A DNA stretch of 64,000 nucleotides from Coriobacteriaceae bacterium (GTDB lineage Bacteria > Actinomycetota > Coriobacteriia > Coriobacteriales > Coriobacteriaceae). Of the stretch, positions 36,796 through 49,145 are shown in pieces. The notes under the pieces were generated by a model. The model was not told the origin of the DNA. It searched no databases and saw only the letters and a list, made by a program, of their open reading frames with translations. Numbering within the stretch: the stretch's first letter is position 1; every line of letters starts with the position of its first letter. Location: assembly GCA_025993015.1 (NCBI GenBank), contig DAJPFV010000001.1, positions 806,001 to 870,000 of the forward strand, given 5' to 3'. The translations under genes were made by a program, and so were the position numbers.

Positions 36796-38691
36796 TTAAG
36801 CCGTATGCGCTTGCACAAGCGCCATCAGCTCATGCCAGGACCGGCGCTCGCGTAGGCGCTCGACCCCCTGGCGGTCCATAAAGATCTCGGCGAGCAGTGA
36901 GCTCAAGATCCGCGCCTCATCGCCGCCCGACCGGGCAAACGACACCATAAAGACGATATCGACCTCATGGCCGTATTCGTCCCAAAGAATGGGATGTTCG
37001 AGCAGGCCCACGGTAACAAAGGCCTCGGCGCTCAAGGGATGCATCCCATGGGGCATGGCTACCCCATTGCCAAACGAGGTGGCGCTCGCGCTCTCGCGCT
37101 CGGCGACCTCTTGGGCAAACTGGGCATCGACACGGCCGCTCTCGACGGCGCGCTCGGAGAGATATCGGAGAACGGCCTGCTTCGACGACGCCTCAACGCG
37201 GTTGAAGAACAGGGCACGGCTAAAGAAAGAGCTCACGGAGTCCGATTGCGCAGTGTCGTCGCTCAGCACCTTGCGGATAGCGTTGACATCGCTCGTCTCC
37301 AAGAAGAAATCGGCCTCGCGGACGGGCACGGGCAACTTGACGTTGAGCGGCACCGTTGTGAACACGTAGTCGATATGCGAAAAATCGAACGTTCCCACGC
37401 GGGCGACATCGCATGTCTCAATCGAATCGATATACATGCCAAACTGCCTGCGGTACTGGTGCTCGAGCATACGGGCGCTTCCCGCTCCCGAGGCGCACAC
37501 GATCAGGATGCGTTTGCGACGCGGCTGGTCGGCTTGCTGCTCGAGGGCCAGGGCAAATGCCATGGCGATGTAGCCGAGCTCTTCATCAGAGGGCTGGCTG
37601 CCAAAATGACGCTCGAGTACCTGCGAGGTGCCAGCTGCCATCGAATAGGCCAACGGAAACCTCGTCTTGATATCGGACAGCATGGGGTTATCCATATGCA
37701 TGTGATATTCAAGGCGATAGCCCAGAGGGCCGATATGCCGAGCAAGGTTCATGCGAAGTTCAAGATCGCCGCTAAAGTCAAACCTAAACTCATCGTTGAC
37801 CGCACGTACCATCTCGGAAGCAATCTCCCACATCTCGTCCGAGATAACGGCAGAGCCCTTCTCGGGCACGCCCGTGCCCCTGCCGAGCAAATGGATTGCG
37901 ATAAAGGCAACCTCTTCTCGGGGCATGCTCACGCCCAGGGCATCCTTGATGTTTGCGGCAATCTGGAAAGCCGCGGCGTATTCGCGCGTTCCCTCCAGTT
38001 TTTGAACGTCCGATTCTGCAGCTGGGACATAGCAGCCCTGCTCGATGCGGCCAAGAGCAATGTAAAGATGCATGATGAGATTGCGGGATGCCAGCGAGCT
38101 CACCGTGACGGGCGAGGCCGTCAGAGCATCGTCCACACATGCGGCGATGGCCCGCAGGCGCTCGGCGAGCTTTGCATCGTCGGTGTCGGGCAACACGGGC
38201 CTCACCAGCGAGGCCAGGCACAGGCGCCGCTGCGACTCCCCGCCCGCAACGCGGATTCCGTAGCGTGGGCGCTTTTCGAGCGTTAAGTCAAATTGGGCGA
38301 GTTTCTGCTCTACCAGACGCATGTCATTGGACAGAGTTCGCGCCGAAACGTAGAGTAAATCCGCATACTCCTCAATCGTCACCCACTGGGACCGCATGAG
38401 GAGGTCGTTAAGAAGGAAGGACACACGGCCGTCGCGCGTATCAGGAATGCCCGGATGGGCCAGAGCCGCACCGTCTAGCAAGCGAGCAAGCTCATCTGCA
38501 CGTGCAACATCGATACGATACTGCCCCTTGCTGCCAACGATGCGTGCAACCCCTGCAAGGTTGTCGTTTGCGCGATGGATATAGTTTCTCACGGCGCGCT
38601 CGCTTACCTCGAGACGCTTGGCAAGTACCGCGACAGCGACAGGCTGAGCGTCCTCGATCATATTTACAAGCTGCTTGACGCGAGCATCCAT
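36796..38691 (-). CDS. BglG/LicR-family PRD regulator
   Basis: 631 residues. N-terminal helix-turn-helix regions (VAVLAKRLEVSERAVRNYIHR; VTIEEYADLLYVSARTLSND), two PRD domains (about 170-390) with conserved His residues (NLIMHLYIALGRIEQG; IAIHLLGRG; NLARHIGPLGYRLEYHMHMDNP), an EIIB-like domain with Cys in ILIVCASGAGSARML (about 400), and an EIIA-like domain with His in FGNGVAMPHGMHPL (about 545). This is the LicR/MtlR activator plan: PTS phosphorylation of PRDs sets its activity. It presumably activates the IIA-IIB-IIC-bglA genes downstream. Confidence 0.94.
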   Translation of the reverse strand: MDARVKQLVNMIEDAQPVAVAVLAKRLEVSERAVRNYIHRANDNLAGVARIVGSKGQYRIDVARADELARLLDGAALAHPGIPDTRDGRVSFLLNDLLMRSQWVTIEEYADLLYVSARTLSNDMRLVEQKLAQFDLTLEKRPRYGIRVAGGESQRRLCLASLVRPVLPDTDDAKLAERLRAIAACVDDALTASPVTVSSLASRNLIMHLYIALGRIEQGCYVPAAESDVQKLEGTREYAAAFQIAANIKDALGVSMPREEVAFIAIHLLGRGTGVPEKGSAVISDEMWEIASEMVRAVNDEFRFDFSGDLELRMNLARHIGPLGYRLEYHMHMDNPMLSDIKTRFPLAYSMAAGTSQVLERHFGSQPSDEELGYIAMAFALALEQQADQPRRKRILIVCASGAGSARMLEHQYRRQFGMYIDSIETCDVARVGTFDFSHIDYVFTTVPLNVKLPVPVREADFFLETSDVNAIRKVLSDDTAQSDSVSSFFSRALFFNRVEASSKQAVLRYLSERAVESGRVDAQFAQEVAERESASATSFGNGVAMPHGMHPLSAEAFVTVGLLEHPILWDEYGHEVDIVFMVSFARSGGDEARILSSLLAEIFMDRQGVERLRERRSWHELMALVQAHTA

Positions 38692-38865
38692 GTCCTCCTC
38701 CTTTCCCTGCGTCTAGTCTAACGCGGTAAAGAATGACACTCCACGTCACGCTCGTTCCGCCAACTCGGAACAGGTTGCGGGGAGTCCAGCTGAGCTATGG
38801 AGAGCCTGGGGAGAGGGCCCGAAGGCAATGCGTCGGTGTGGGATGCGCCTTCCCAGCCATTGGGC
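38692..38865. other. Non-coding upstream region of the PRD regulator
   Basis: No gene. It probably holds the regulator's promoter, and includes GGGATGCGCCTTCC near 38840, like the degenerate repeats at 31236-31410. Confidence 0.4.
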
Positions 38866-39016
38866 AGTCATTGGGGACAGACTTAAATGAGTAGTCGTTG
38901 GGGACGTTCTTGTTTGGCTAGTCGTTTAAGAACGTCCCCAATGACTATTAAGGACTGTCCCAAGCTGCCGGCAGGAAAGGACCGTCCCCAAGTGCCGGGT
39001 TTGTCCCCAATGACTA
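38866..39016. repeat. Expanded palindromic repeat plus GTCCCCAAGTGCCGG-type repeat
   Basis: 38866-38946 is an enlarged form of the 54-bp palindrome with the same AGTCATTGGGGAC ends and an internal duplication. 38951-39000 holds an intact AAGCTGCCGGCAGGAAAGGA-type unit, the sequence broken by the IS110 element. 39003-39016 repeats GTCCCCAATGACT. Confidence 0.8.
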
Positions 39017-39030
39017 GGTGAATAGCAAAA

Positions 39031-39060
39031 GCCCCGCAGCCGGAGCGGACTGCGGGGCTC
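39031..39060 (-). terminator. Terminator after carbamate kinase
   Basis: AGCCCCGCAG (39031-39040) and CTGCGGGGCT (39051-39060), followed leftward by TTTTGCTATTC. The flank GACTAGGTRAATAGCAAAAG is shared with the PTS operon terminator. Confidence 0.9.
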
Positions 39061-39124
39061 ATGAAGAGAGGCTAGTTTGTGGGCGCTTTGCCTGGCGCCC
39101 ACGAGAGAGGCAACAGAGTAGAGA

Positions 39125-40087
39125 CTACTCGTGGATGCGGGTACCGGAGAGACCGGCCATGGTCTCGGCGGCCTTGTCCAGAGCACCGATGATGCAGGTG
39201 CGGCCCTTGCGGGAACGGGCGAACTTGATGGCAGCGCGGACCTTGGGCTCCATGGAACCCTTGCCGAACTGGCCCTCGTCGGCCAGGCGCTCGGCCTCGT
39301 CGGCGGTGAGGTCCTCGAGCTCCTCCTGGTTGGGCTTGCCAAAGTTGATGGCGACATGCTCAACGGCAGTCAGCAGGAACAGAACGTCGGCGTCGCAGTC
39401 CTCGGCCAGCAGCTCGCCGCCCAGGTCCTTGTCGATGACGGCGGGAACTCCCTTGTAGCAGCCCTTGTTCTCGTAGTCGCGGACGACGGGGATGCCGCCG
39501 CCACCGCAGGCGATGACGATGAACTCGTTGTCGAGCAGGTTAAGGATGGAGTCAGCCTCGACGATCTTCTTGGGATCGGGGGAGGCGACGACGCGACGCC
39601 AGCCGCGGCCGGAATCCTCGACGAAGACCTTGGAGGGATCCTCGGCCATGAACTCCTTGGCCTGCTCCTCGGTGTAGAAGGGGCCGATCGGCTTGGTCGG
39701 GTTCTTGAACGCGGGATCATCCGGATCGCACTCGATCTGGGTGACGACGGTGGCGGCGTGCCAACGCTTATAGCGCTTGTGCATCTCGCGGCCGATGCCC
39801 TGCTGCAGGTGATAACCAATGTAGCCCTGGGACATGGCGCCGCACTCGGGCAGCGGCATCTCGGGGGTACCGATGGCATCGTGGGCAGCGGCGAAGGCGT
39901 TCTGGATCATGCCGACCTGCGGGCCGTTGCCGTGGGTGATGATGATCTCATTGCCCTGCTCGATGAGACCGAGGAGAGCGTGGGCGGTGTTGCTCACGGC
40001 CTCGATCTGCTCGACGGGGTTGTTGCCGAGGGCGTTGCCGCCAAGGGCGACGACAATACGATCGGGCTTGCCAAGAGGCTTAGACAT
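39125..40087 (-). CDS. arcC: Carbamate kinase
   Basis: 320 residues from MSKPLGKPDRIVVALGGNAL; GAAAGGATTCC precedes it. Amino-acid kinase fold: IVVALGGNALGNNP, IITHGNGPQVG, FIVIACGGGGIPVVRD, and a C-terminal MEPKVRAAIKFARS with the conserved Lys/Glu region. It makes ATP from carbamoyl phosphate at the end of arginine, agmatine or purine-derived ureide breakdown. No arcA/arcB neighbour is present here, so the source of carbamoyl phosphate is not shown. Confidence 0.95.
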   Translation of the reverse strand: MSKPLGKPDRIVVALGGNALGNNPVEQIEAVSNTAHALLGLIEQGNEIIITHGNGPQVGMIQNAFAAAHDAIGTPEMPLPECGAMSQGYIGYHLQQGIGREMHKRYKRWHAATVVTQIECDPDDPAFKNPTKPIGPFYTEEQAKEFMAEDPSKVFVEDSGRGWRRVVASPDPKKIVEADSILNLLDNEFIVIACGGGGIPVVRDYENKGCYKGVPAVIDKDLGGELLAEDCDADVLFLLTAVEHVAINFGKPNQEELEDLTADEAERLADEGQFGKGSMEPKVRAAIKFARSRKGRTCIIGALDKAAETMAGLSGTRIHE

Positions 40088-40514
40088 TGCTGGAATCCTT
40101 TCTGTAAAAGGCCTACAACCCATTAATAACCCGCGTCCGTGCGATACGCGAGTTTATTAAGGTTTATATTCTCTTTATCGCTCATTTTATTCATTTTGAA
40201 AATAGCGGAACGGTGAACGGTCGTTTTTGTCCGCTCAGCGTACAGAACTCCAGCTCAGACATATCTACGTAATTTACGTGCGACTTTATTTAAATGAAGC
40301 GAGGATTATGTCGGATTATGCAAACTACATCTCTGCTAAACACAAAACGGACAGCGCAATATCTTACTCGCGCTATACGAGATTCTATGCACTTATAAGT
40401 CGAGTATGCACCCCTGCAAAAACAAGGGGCTTTTCATCCAGCAAAAGGAATAAAGAAGCGCTCCGAAAAGGCGGCAACAGCCAAGTCCCCCATCCATCCC
40501 CAAAGTGGCGCGAG
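40088..40514. other. AT-rich non-coding region upstream of carbamate kinase
   Basis: No convincing gene. A 132-codon rightward frame (40227-40625) runs through the hairpins below and has no ribosome binding site. A small CCCCT/AGGGG hairpin followed by CTTTT lies at 40411-40434. The carbamate kinase promoter should lie near 40130-40200. Confidence 0.4.
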
Positions 40515-40603
40515 GTTTCGCGGCAAAGCCGCGAAACAGCGAAAGGGACGGAATACCCGGCCAACTACGTCCTTCATCCGCCCACACAATCTGAGGACGT
40601 AGT
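40515..40603. other. Two consecutive intergenic hairpins
   Basis: GTTTCGCGGC / GCCGCGAAAC at 40515-40524 and 40528-40537, and ACTACGTCCT / AGGACGTAGT at 40564-40573 and 40594-40603. Both are perfect ten-base stems. Confidence 0.6.
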
Positions 40604-40607
40604 CGTA

Positions 40608-40732
40608 GCAGGATCTGAGGGCTGACCTTCGCGGACACTCCGCAGGACGAAAGAACCCCCGCCGCACGTAGTGCGCAGCGGGGGTTCTTTCATGTCCGAG
40701 GACGTCCGCGAAGGTTAGCCCTCAGATCCTGC
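40608..40732 (-). terminator. Very long hairpin at the 3' end of the PFOR gene
   Basis: Outer 29-base arms (40608-40636 and 40704-40732, one wobble) and inner 14-base arms GAAAGAACCCCCGC (40649-40662) and its complement (40678-40691). It begins ten bases past the PFOR stop. No T-run after the outer stem; the inner stem, followed leftward by GAAAG-complement TTTC, may terminate. Confidence 0.75.
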
Positions 40733-40742
40733 GGTGGGAGAC

Positions 40743-44282
<3,540 letters not shown>

Positions 44283-44300
44283 ATACCCCTCTCCTCTCAT

Positions 44301-44628
44301 ATAGGTATACAGGCCCCGGCGATCGCCGGGATGTTGGCGTGATGGGATTTACGCTGTTGCTTCCAATCATCTGGCAGGCAGGCTCAGCAGCAGGTACGTG
44401 GCGTGGAGAGAAGACATGCCGAGGCGAGGGACAGCTGATGCGCCCCACAGACCCGACCGCCCGTCTTGCACATGACCGAGCGCCGCAAAGGCCGCATGCC
44501 GGATGCTCCCGGGCACGCCCCGGCGATGGGAAGCGCCCGCAACGGAAATCCGCATGCGGGTTTATTGTACCCCGCCGTTAAGTGTAATTTCGACAAATAT
44601 AGGCGGGCGGTAAAGGTTTACCTCGGGT
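44301..44628. other. Intergenic region between PFOR and the IS30 element
   Basis: Contains presumed PFOR promoter sequence. No gene seen. It ends in the 13-base direct repeat GTTTACCTCGGGT (44616-44628) that also follows the IS30 element. Confidence 0.5.
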
Positions 44629-44657
44629 CCTTGAATATCAACTTCATCCGAACACCT

Positions 44658-44693
44658 CCCATATTCATCCGTACATGTACGGATGAATATGGG
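44658..44693. repeat. 36-bp perfect palindrome in IS30 left end
   Basis: Each half reads CCCATATTCATCCGTACA toward the centre. It lies 53 bases before the transposase start and may be an operator or block read-through transcription into the element. Confidence 0.85.
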
Positions 44694-44746
44694 AACCCGA
44701 TACCCTGAGGGCCGGATCGGCCGGCCCCGGGAGATCGGAGGACGTC

Positions 44747-46048
44747 ATGTCCGGAAAGAGCGGAAAGAGCGGGAAGGGCGCCGCGAGGGCGGTCCCGAGG
44801 GCCTACGGCAGGCTCACGAGGCACGAGCGGGACACGGTCCAGAGGATGCTGGAGCGCGGGGCCTCGTGCAGGGAGATCGCGAGGGAGCTGGGCAGGTCGC
44901 CCTCGACGGTGAGCGCCGAGGTGGCGTCGCACAGGTTCGTGACGGCGCCGAAGCCCAGGCGCGGCGAGCGCGTGGACGCCTCCGCCGACCTGTCGGCGGC
45001 CTGCCCGCGCCTGGCCGCGTGGCCGCGATGCTGCAACGGCTGCGGCCGGTACCGCGCGATCGGCTGCAAGCGCCGCCCCCACGTCTTCTACGAGGCCCGG
45101 GCCGCGCAGCTGTGCGCGGACTCGGTGCTCGTCTCGTCCAGGCGCGGGATCGACGCCGACGAGCCGGCCGCGGCGGCCAGGCTGGAGGCCATCAGGGACT
45201 GCCTGCGCCGGGGGCTCTCGCCCGAGCAGATGGCCGCATGCAACGGAGGGCCGGTGGACCTGTCGCCGTCGACCATCTACCGCTGGGTCGCGGCGGGCTA
45301 CGACGGCATGACCAACATGGAGCTCAGGCGCAAGGTCGGCTACAGGCCGAGGAGGCGCGCCGCCGGGCGGGCGGCCACGCGCCACTCCGCCCGCAGGTCG
45401 CATGCCGCGTTCCTCGCCCTCGGGGAGGACGCGTGCGCCGCGGCCTGGGAGATGGACACCGTCGAGGGCGCCCGGGAGGACTCGGCCTGCCTGCTCACGC
45501 TGCTCCACCGCCCCAGCAGGCTCCAGCTGGCGCTCCTGCTCGGGGAGAAGACCTCCGGGTGCGTCGCGGCCGCCCTGGAGGGCGTCCGGGCGGTCCTCGG
45601 CGCAGACGGGACGCGCCGCGTGTTCCGCGCCGTGCTCACCGACAACGGCGCCGAGTTCTCCGACGAGGGCGCGATCGCCGCGCTCCTCGGCGAGGGGCCC
45701 GGCGAGACGAGGCTGTTCTACTGCGACCCGCGCCGCAGCGACCAGAAGGGCGCCTGCGAGCGCAACCACGTCGAGATCAGGAAGCTGCTGCCCAAGGGCG
45801 CCGGGCTCAGGTTCGACCGGCTATCCCCGGCCGACATGGCGCTCGCCATGTCGCACGTGAACTCCGAGCCCCGCGGCGCGCTCGGCTTCTCGACGCCCGC
45901 GCGCGCCTTCAGGGCGATGCTCGGGGACGACGCGGCGGCGCTGCTTGACGCCTACGGCGTGGAGGATGTGCCTCTGGCCGAGCTCGACCTGACGCCGGGA
46001 CTCATCGAGAGGGCGCGCGCAGAGAGGGGCGATGCCCCGCTGTCCTAG
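44747..46048 (+). CDS. IS30-family transposase
   Basis: 433 residues. N-terminal helix-turn-helix (YGRLTRHERDTVQRMLERG, REIARELGRSPSTVSAEV), a Cys cluster (CPRLAAWPRCCNGCGRYRAIGC) and a DDE catalytic domain with Asp in AWEMDTVEGARED, Asp in AVLTDNGAEFSD and Glu in KGACERNHVEIRK. All key residues are present and the frame is intact, so it may be active. GGAGG precedes the ATG by five bases. Very GC-rich, with Arg/Ala bias like its surroundings. Confidence 0.95.
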   Translation: MSGKSGKSGKGAARAVPRAYGRLTRHERDTVQRMLERGASCREIARELGRSPSTVSAEVASHRFVTAPKPRRGERVDASADLSAACPRLAAWPRCCNGCGRYRAIGCKRRPHVFYEARAAQLCADSVLVSSRRGIDADEPAAAARLEAIRDCLRRGLSPEQMAACNGGPVDLSPSTIYRWVAAGYDGMTNMELRRKVGYRPRRRAAGRAATRHSARRSHAAFLALGEDACAAAWEMDTVEGAREDSACLLTLLHRPSRLQLALLLGEKTSGCVAAALEGVRAVLGADGTRRVFRAVLTDNGAEFSDEGAIAALLGEGPGETRLFYCDPRRSDQKGACERNHVEIRKLLPKGAGLRFDRLSPADMALAMSHVNSEPRGALGFSTPARAFRAMLGDDAAALLDAYGVEDVPLAELDLTPGLIERARAERGDAPLS

Positions 46049-46180
46049 CCTGAAGGGAAAAAAGGAATAGGCGGACCGACCGTCCGGCTGAGTCTGGGAA
46101 GAGGCGCCGGACGGAGGGCGGAGCATGGCCACCGGACCCATCGAAACACATCTCCACCGTTCCTTCAACTGGGAAAATGC

Positions 46181-46215
46181 CGCCCCCGGGGCCCGCGAGG
46201 GGCCTCGGGGGCGTT
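46181..46215 (+). terminator. GC-rich hairpin after the IS30 transposase
   Basis: CGCCCCCGGGGCCC pairs with GGGGCCTCGGGGGCG with one mismatch. No strong T-run. It may terminate or insulate the transposase transcript. Confidence 0.5.
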
Positions 46216-46287
46216 CGGGTAGCTGCGGGAACGGCCTGTCCGCCTAATGTGTTCGGCTGAGATCGGAAATCAACCGTTTACCTCGGG

Positions 46288-46817
46288 TGACCGCCAAAGG
46301 CCAGAATGGTCCCTCCATCCCCGGACGACTGGCTCTGACGCGCCAAGGAGTGTCCCCAAGTACCGGCAGGAAAGGAACGTCCCTAACTGCCGGCTAGAGG
46401 GCGCCGAGCAGGATGGCGTAGGTGGTGGATTCGCCGAGTTTGAGCTCGTCGCCGGGGTTGAGCTGGGCGGAGCGGCCGGGCTCTACTTGAATACACACAC
46501 TCGTGGCCCCGTTTACCACCACGGTGCCGTTAGTGGACGACAGGTCCTCGACAAACCATGCGCCAGACTCGTCGCACCAGATATGGGCATGGCGGGCCGA
46601 GACGTCGTCGGTGATGCCGCCCTCCCCCGTTGCCAGCGCGCCGATCTCAACGCCTTCCTCACTCGGCTGAATCCAGCGCGGGACGCTCACCACGTAGCCG
46701 TTTTGCACGCACAGCAGTCCCAGCGGATGCGCCGGCGCGACCTCGTGCTCGCCCGCGACCGAAGATGTGCTCAGCGAGCGCGGCGTCGACGTGTCGCCGC
46801 CACGGGTCGCATGAGCG
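46288..46817. repeat. Left copy of diverged direct repeat (FHA gene 3' end)
   Basis: Aligns with 53024-53562 at very roughly 80% identity by eye, including the intergenic sequence downstream of the FHA gene and its GTCCCCAAGTRCCGGCAG-type repeat. The two copies bracket the AT-richer island. Confidence 0.85.
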
Positions 46818-46818
46818 C
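46394..46818 (-). pseudogene. C-terminal fragment of an FHA-domain protein
   Basis: About 140 residues homologous to the C-terminal 45% of the FHA protein at 53130-54068, with the same tail (LNPGDELKLGESTTYAIL then GAL). The FHA phosphothreonine-binding residues are kept: VSARHAHIWCD and EDLSSTNGTVVVNG. The upstream 600 bases of the gene are replaced by unrelated sequence at about 46818. The frame continues to 46867 but without homology. Likely a remnant created when the island was gained. Confidence 0.8.
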
Positions 46819-47383
46819 GGCGGCTCGCCCGACTTGGAACTAAGGCGGGCGTGAGAGCAAACGGCATAGGGAACGAATCTTGCGGATGTACTCCTCGACG
46901 TCAGGCAGGTAAGCCCCACGAAGTCACCGGGGAGGCCCAAGCGGCCCGGCACCACTTCCAGATTCTGACCAGGGCGAGTCGTTCGCCGGTGGCTGAAGGC
47001 TCGCTCCCACCCAAAAGGGGAGATTCGCGTTGTTCCCCAATCGCTCTCGCATCTTTCATTTTGCTCGAGGTGGGCTATAAAAACTTTCCTGGTGAAAGGC
47101 GGCGATTGGTTTCCTTTCTTTCTAGAGGAGCGCGCCTGTAATCTGTTTTCATCCTAAATCAAGTTAAGATCGGACCTTCCAGAGGCAAGTCGACTCAAAC
47201 TGCGAGGCTCCATGTTGGAATAAAGAGCGCTGTCGAAGTGCCAACAACACAAAGCTTGCCAGTCTCAAATAGAACCTTTTGGGAGTCCGATTGGGCCGCA
47301 CACCGAATCCCCGCTGGTGGTTTTTTATAGCTGCGCAACAATAAACAAGGTTAGTGCCAGTCCAGCATGAAATTGAGGAACGT
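46819..47383. other. Island left end, no recognised gene
   Basis: About 46819-47050 is GC-rich and may be a remnant of a decayed gene (leftward frame ends LPDVEEYIRKIRSLCRLL). From 47050 the sequence turns AT-rich and presumably holds the promoter of the peptide operon. No repeat or att site could be fixed. Confidence 0.4.
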
Positions 47384-48742
47384 ATGCATTTTTTCTCAGT
47401 AAGTGATCGTCGTTACTGCTTCGATGAGGTCACTCGCAATTGCTTTCAGGTTGACCAAGCATCAGAAGATGCGCTTCGCATATTTGAAGCATCGGGAAGA
47501 ACGGTCAACTCGAAGTTGCTAACAAAGTCACTTGCTGCGAAAGGCTACGACCAAACGACCATAGCAGAACTTGAAGACGACATTGATGAGTATCAACGAT
47601 TGTCTGAGCGGACTTTCTTAACAAAAGACACGCCTCGACAACTCAGATCCATCGAACTCCACGTTTCACATGCATGCAACCTTGGTTGTAGTTACTGTTT
47701 TGCCGGTAAAGGAGATTATGGAACGTCTCCTCTGCTGATGACAGACGAGATAGCCTTCAAGGCGGTCGACTACCTCGTCGCAAGTTCATCGGAAAACGAA
47801 ACGCTTGCGATCGTCTTTTTTGGTGGGGAACCCATGATTAACGAGCCGCTGATATGGAAAACGGTCGACTATTCAAAAAGAATATACCCCAATAGAAACT
47901 TTACCTATTCTATTACGACCAACGGAACGCTTTTGAATGACACTGCTGTGAATTCTTTCAAGGAGCACGGGTTTTCTGTTCTGATTAGTCTCGATGGTAC
48001 AGGATGCAAGCACGATGCATCGCGCCCGTACAAGACGGGAGGCGGCTCTTTCTCCGATATCGACAAAAACGTTCGTCGTTTTTCCGAGTCGTTCCCCTTC
48101 GGCGCAAGAGCGACCTTAACAAATAATAACTGTAACCTTGTTGAAGACTATCTTCAGTTTAAAGAGATGGGCTTCAGAAGGATTTACTTCTCGCCCGTGA
48201 GCTCATTCGATGAGAATATCAAACTCGACGAACACTCATTAAACAAAATCAGGGCGGGCCTAATAGATTTGGCGGATCAATATCTCAAACAGATTGATCA
48301 AAGGGAAAAGCCCTTGTTTAGAACATTGAAAACTGCAGTTGATTTGATTATGAGCAACAGGATCGCCTTTGTCGGATGCGGGGCTGGCAGGCGTTTTATT
48401 TCCGTGACTCCCGAAGGGGACGTATACCCCTGTCACAGGTTTGTCGGGATGATGCGATTCAAAATGGGCAACATCGTCACCGGAATTGACGAAACTAGGT
48501 ATATTGAAAACTGGAGTCAGGGTGTCGAAAAAAGAATTGACTGTACGGACTGTTGGGCTCGGTCTTTCTGTGGTGGGGGCTGTAGCTGGGAGGCTGCAGA
48601 CGAGCACGGCTACTTGCCCAAGAGTCTACACCCTGCATCATGTGAATATAGAAAAATGTGCTACGAGATGGCTTTTGACCTTATTTCCCGCCACTCATCT
48701 TCGCAGGAGAAAAATCAACGAGAAGCTACTGTATCGGAATAA
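47384..48742 (+). CDS. Radical SAM/SPASM peptide maturase
   Basis: 452 residues from the ATG at 47384 (GAGG seven bases upstream); a GTG at 47354 is less likely. An N-terminal about 75-residue PqqD/RRE-like part (FFSVSDRRYCFDEVTRNCF, then ELEDDIDEYQRL) probably binds a leader peptide. Radical SAM cluster Cys98-x3-Cys102-x2-Cys105 (HACNLGCSYCF) and SAM-binding FFGGEPMIN. A SPASM domain near 340-430 has GCGAGRRFISVTPEGDVYPC, GNI, and CTDCWARSFCGGGC, with further Cys after it, for two auxiliary 4Fe-4S clusters. Such enzymes form thioether links from Cys in ribosomal peptides. Followed by two candidate precursors. Noticeably AT-richer than neighbours. Confidence 0.93.
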   Translation: MHFFSVSDRRYCFDEVTRNCFQVDQASEDALRIFEASGRTVNSKLLTKSLAAKGYDQTTIAELEDDIDEYQRLSERTFLTKDTPRQLRSIELHVSHACNLGCSYCFAGKGDYGTSPLLMTDEIAFKAVDYLVASSSENETLAIVFFGGEPMINEPLIWKTVDYSKRIYPNRNFTYSITTNGTLLNDTAVNSFKEHGFSVLISLDGTGCKHDASRPYKTGGGSFSDIDKNVRRFSESFPFGARATLTNNNCNLVEDYLQFKEMGFRRIYFSPVSSFDENIKLDEHSLNKIRAGLIDLADQYLKQIDQREKPLFRTLKTAVDLIMSNRIAFVGCGAGRRFISVTPEGDVYPCHRFVGMMRFKMGNIVTGIDETRYIENWSQGVEKRIDCTDCWARSFCGGGCSWEAADEHGYLPKSLHPASCEYRKMCYEMAFDLISRHSSSQEKNQREATVSE

Positions 48743-48911
48743 GCGGTTCAGCGCATTGCTGTCACCATTGTGGAGGTGTTCGTTCTTCTGATTACCGTCT
48801 GCGAAGCTTATTGCTACGTTCGCCGAAACCATTCTAGAAATATGGTGAACTAGACATCTTGGTTTGTTATACACAATATTGAGGTTTTTCTGCACTCAAA
48901 GGGAGGTAGTC

Positions 48912-49115
48912 GTGAAGCATATTCATCCGATTAATCCAGGAAGTGGCAACGAGGCAGGCGTGAAGCCGATGTCTTTTGACTGCCTCTTGGGCATTACTGA
49001 CATCTGTACTGTTTATGATAAAGCAGATGGCTGTGGTGCATACGATTACTGCGACTATGACATGGATGGCGGCAGCATCTGCGTTGTAGATCACTGTGGC
49101 ATTGATCAAACGTAG
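48912..49115 (+). CDS. Candidate Cys/Asp-rich precursor peptide A
   Basis: 67 residues from a GTG start with GGGAGG six bases upstream. Begins (M/V)KHIHPINPG like peptide B. After a leader of about 23 residues come six Cys (24, 32, 41, 47, 57, 62), each followed by an Asp: C24-D30, C32-TVY-D36, C41-GAY-D45, C47-DY-D50, C57-VV-D60, C62-GI-D65. Acidic, no basic residue after Lys37. The position after a SPASM maturase, the shared leader start and the regular Cys-Asp pattern suggest a thioether-crosslinked (ranthipeptide-like) product. The pairing is inferred. Confidence 0.82.
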   Translation: MKHIHPINPGSGNEAGVKPMSFDCLLGITDICTVYDKADGCGAYDYCDYDMDGGSICVVDHCGIDQT

Positions 49116-49145
49116 TCTCTAATTGGATTAAGGTGAGGAGCTGTT

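Larger units (their letters stand above)
44629..46275 (+). mobile_element. IS30-family insertion sequence, about 1.65 kb
   Basis: Bounded by direct copies of GTTTACCTCGGGT (44616-44628 and 46276-46288). The inner ends are imperfect inverted repeats: left TTGAATATCAACTTCATCCG, right complement TTGATTTCCGATCTCAGCCG, both continuing AACAC. One intact transposase lies inside. A 13-base target duplication would be long for IS30, so the borders need testing. Confidence 0.75.

Noticed and set aside
40227..40625. A 132-codon rightward frame upstream of carbamate kinase
   Set aside because: No ribosome binding site, no homology recognised, and it runs through two perfect hairpins.
44618..45769. A 383-codon leftward frame
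   Set aside because: Antisense to the IS30 transposase, whose DDE motifs are intact on the other strand.
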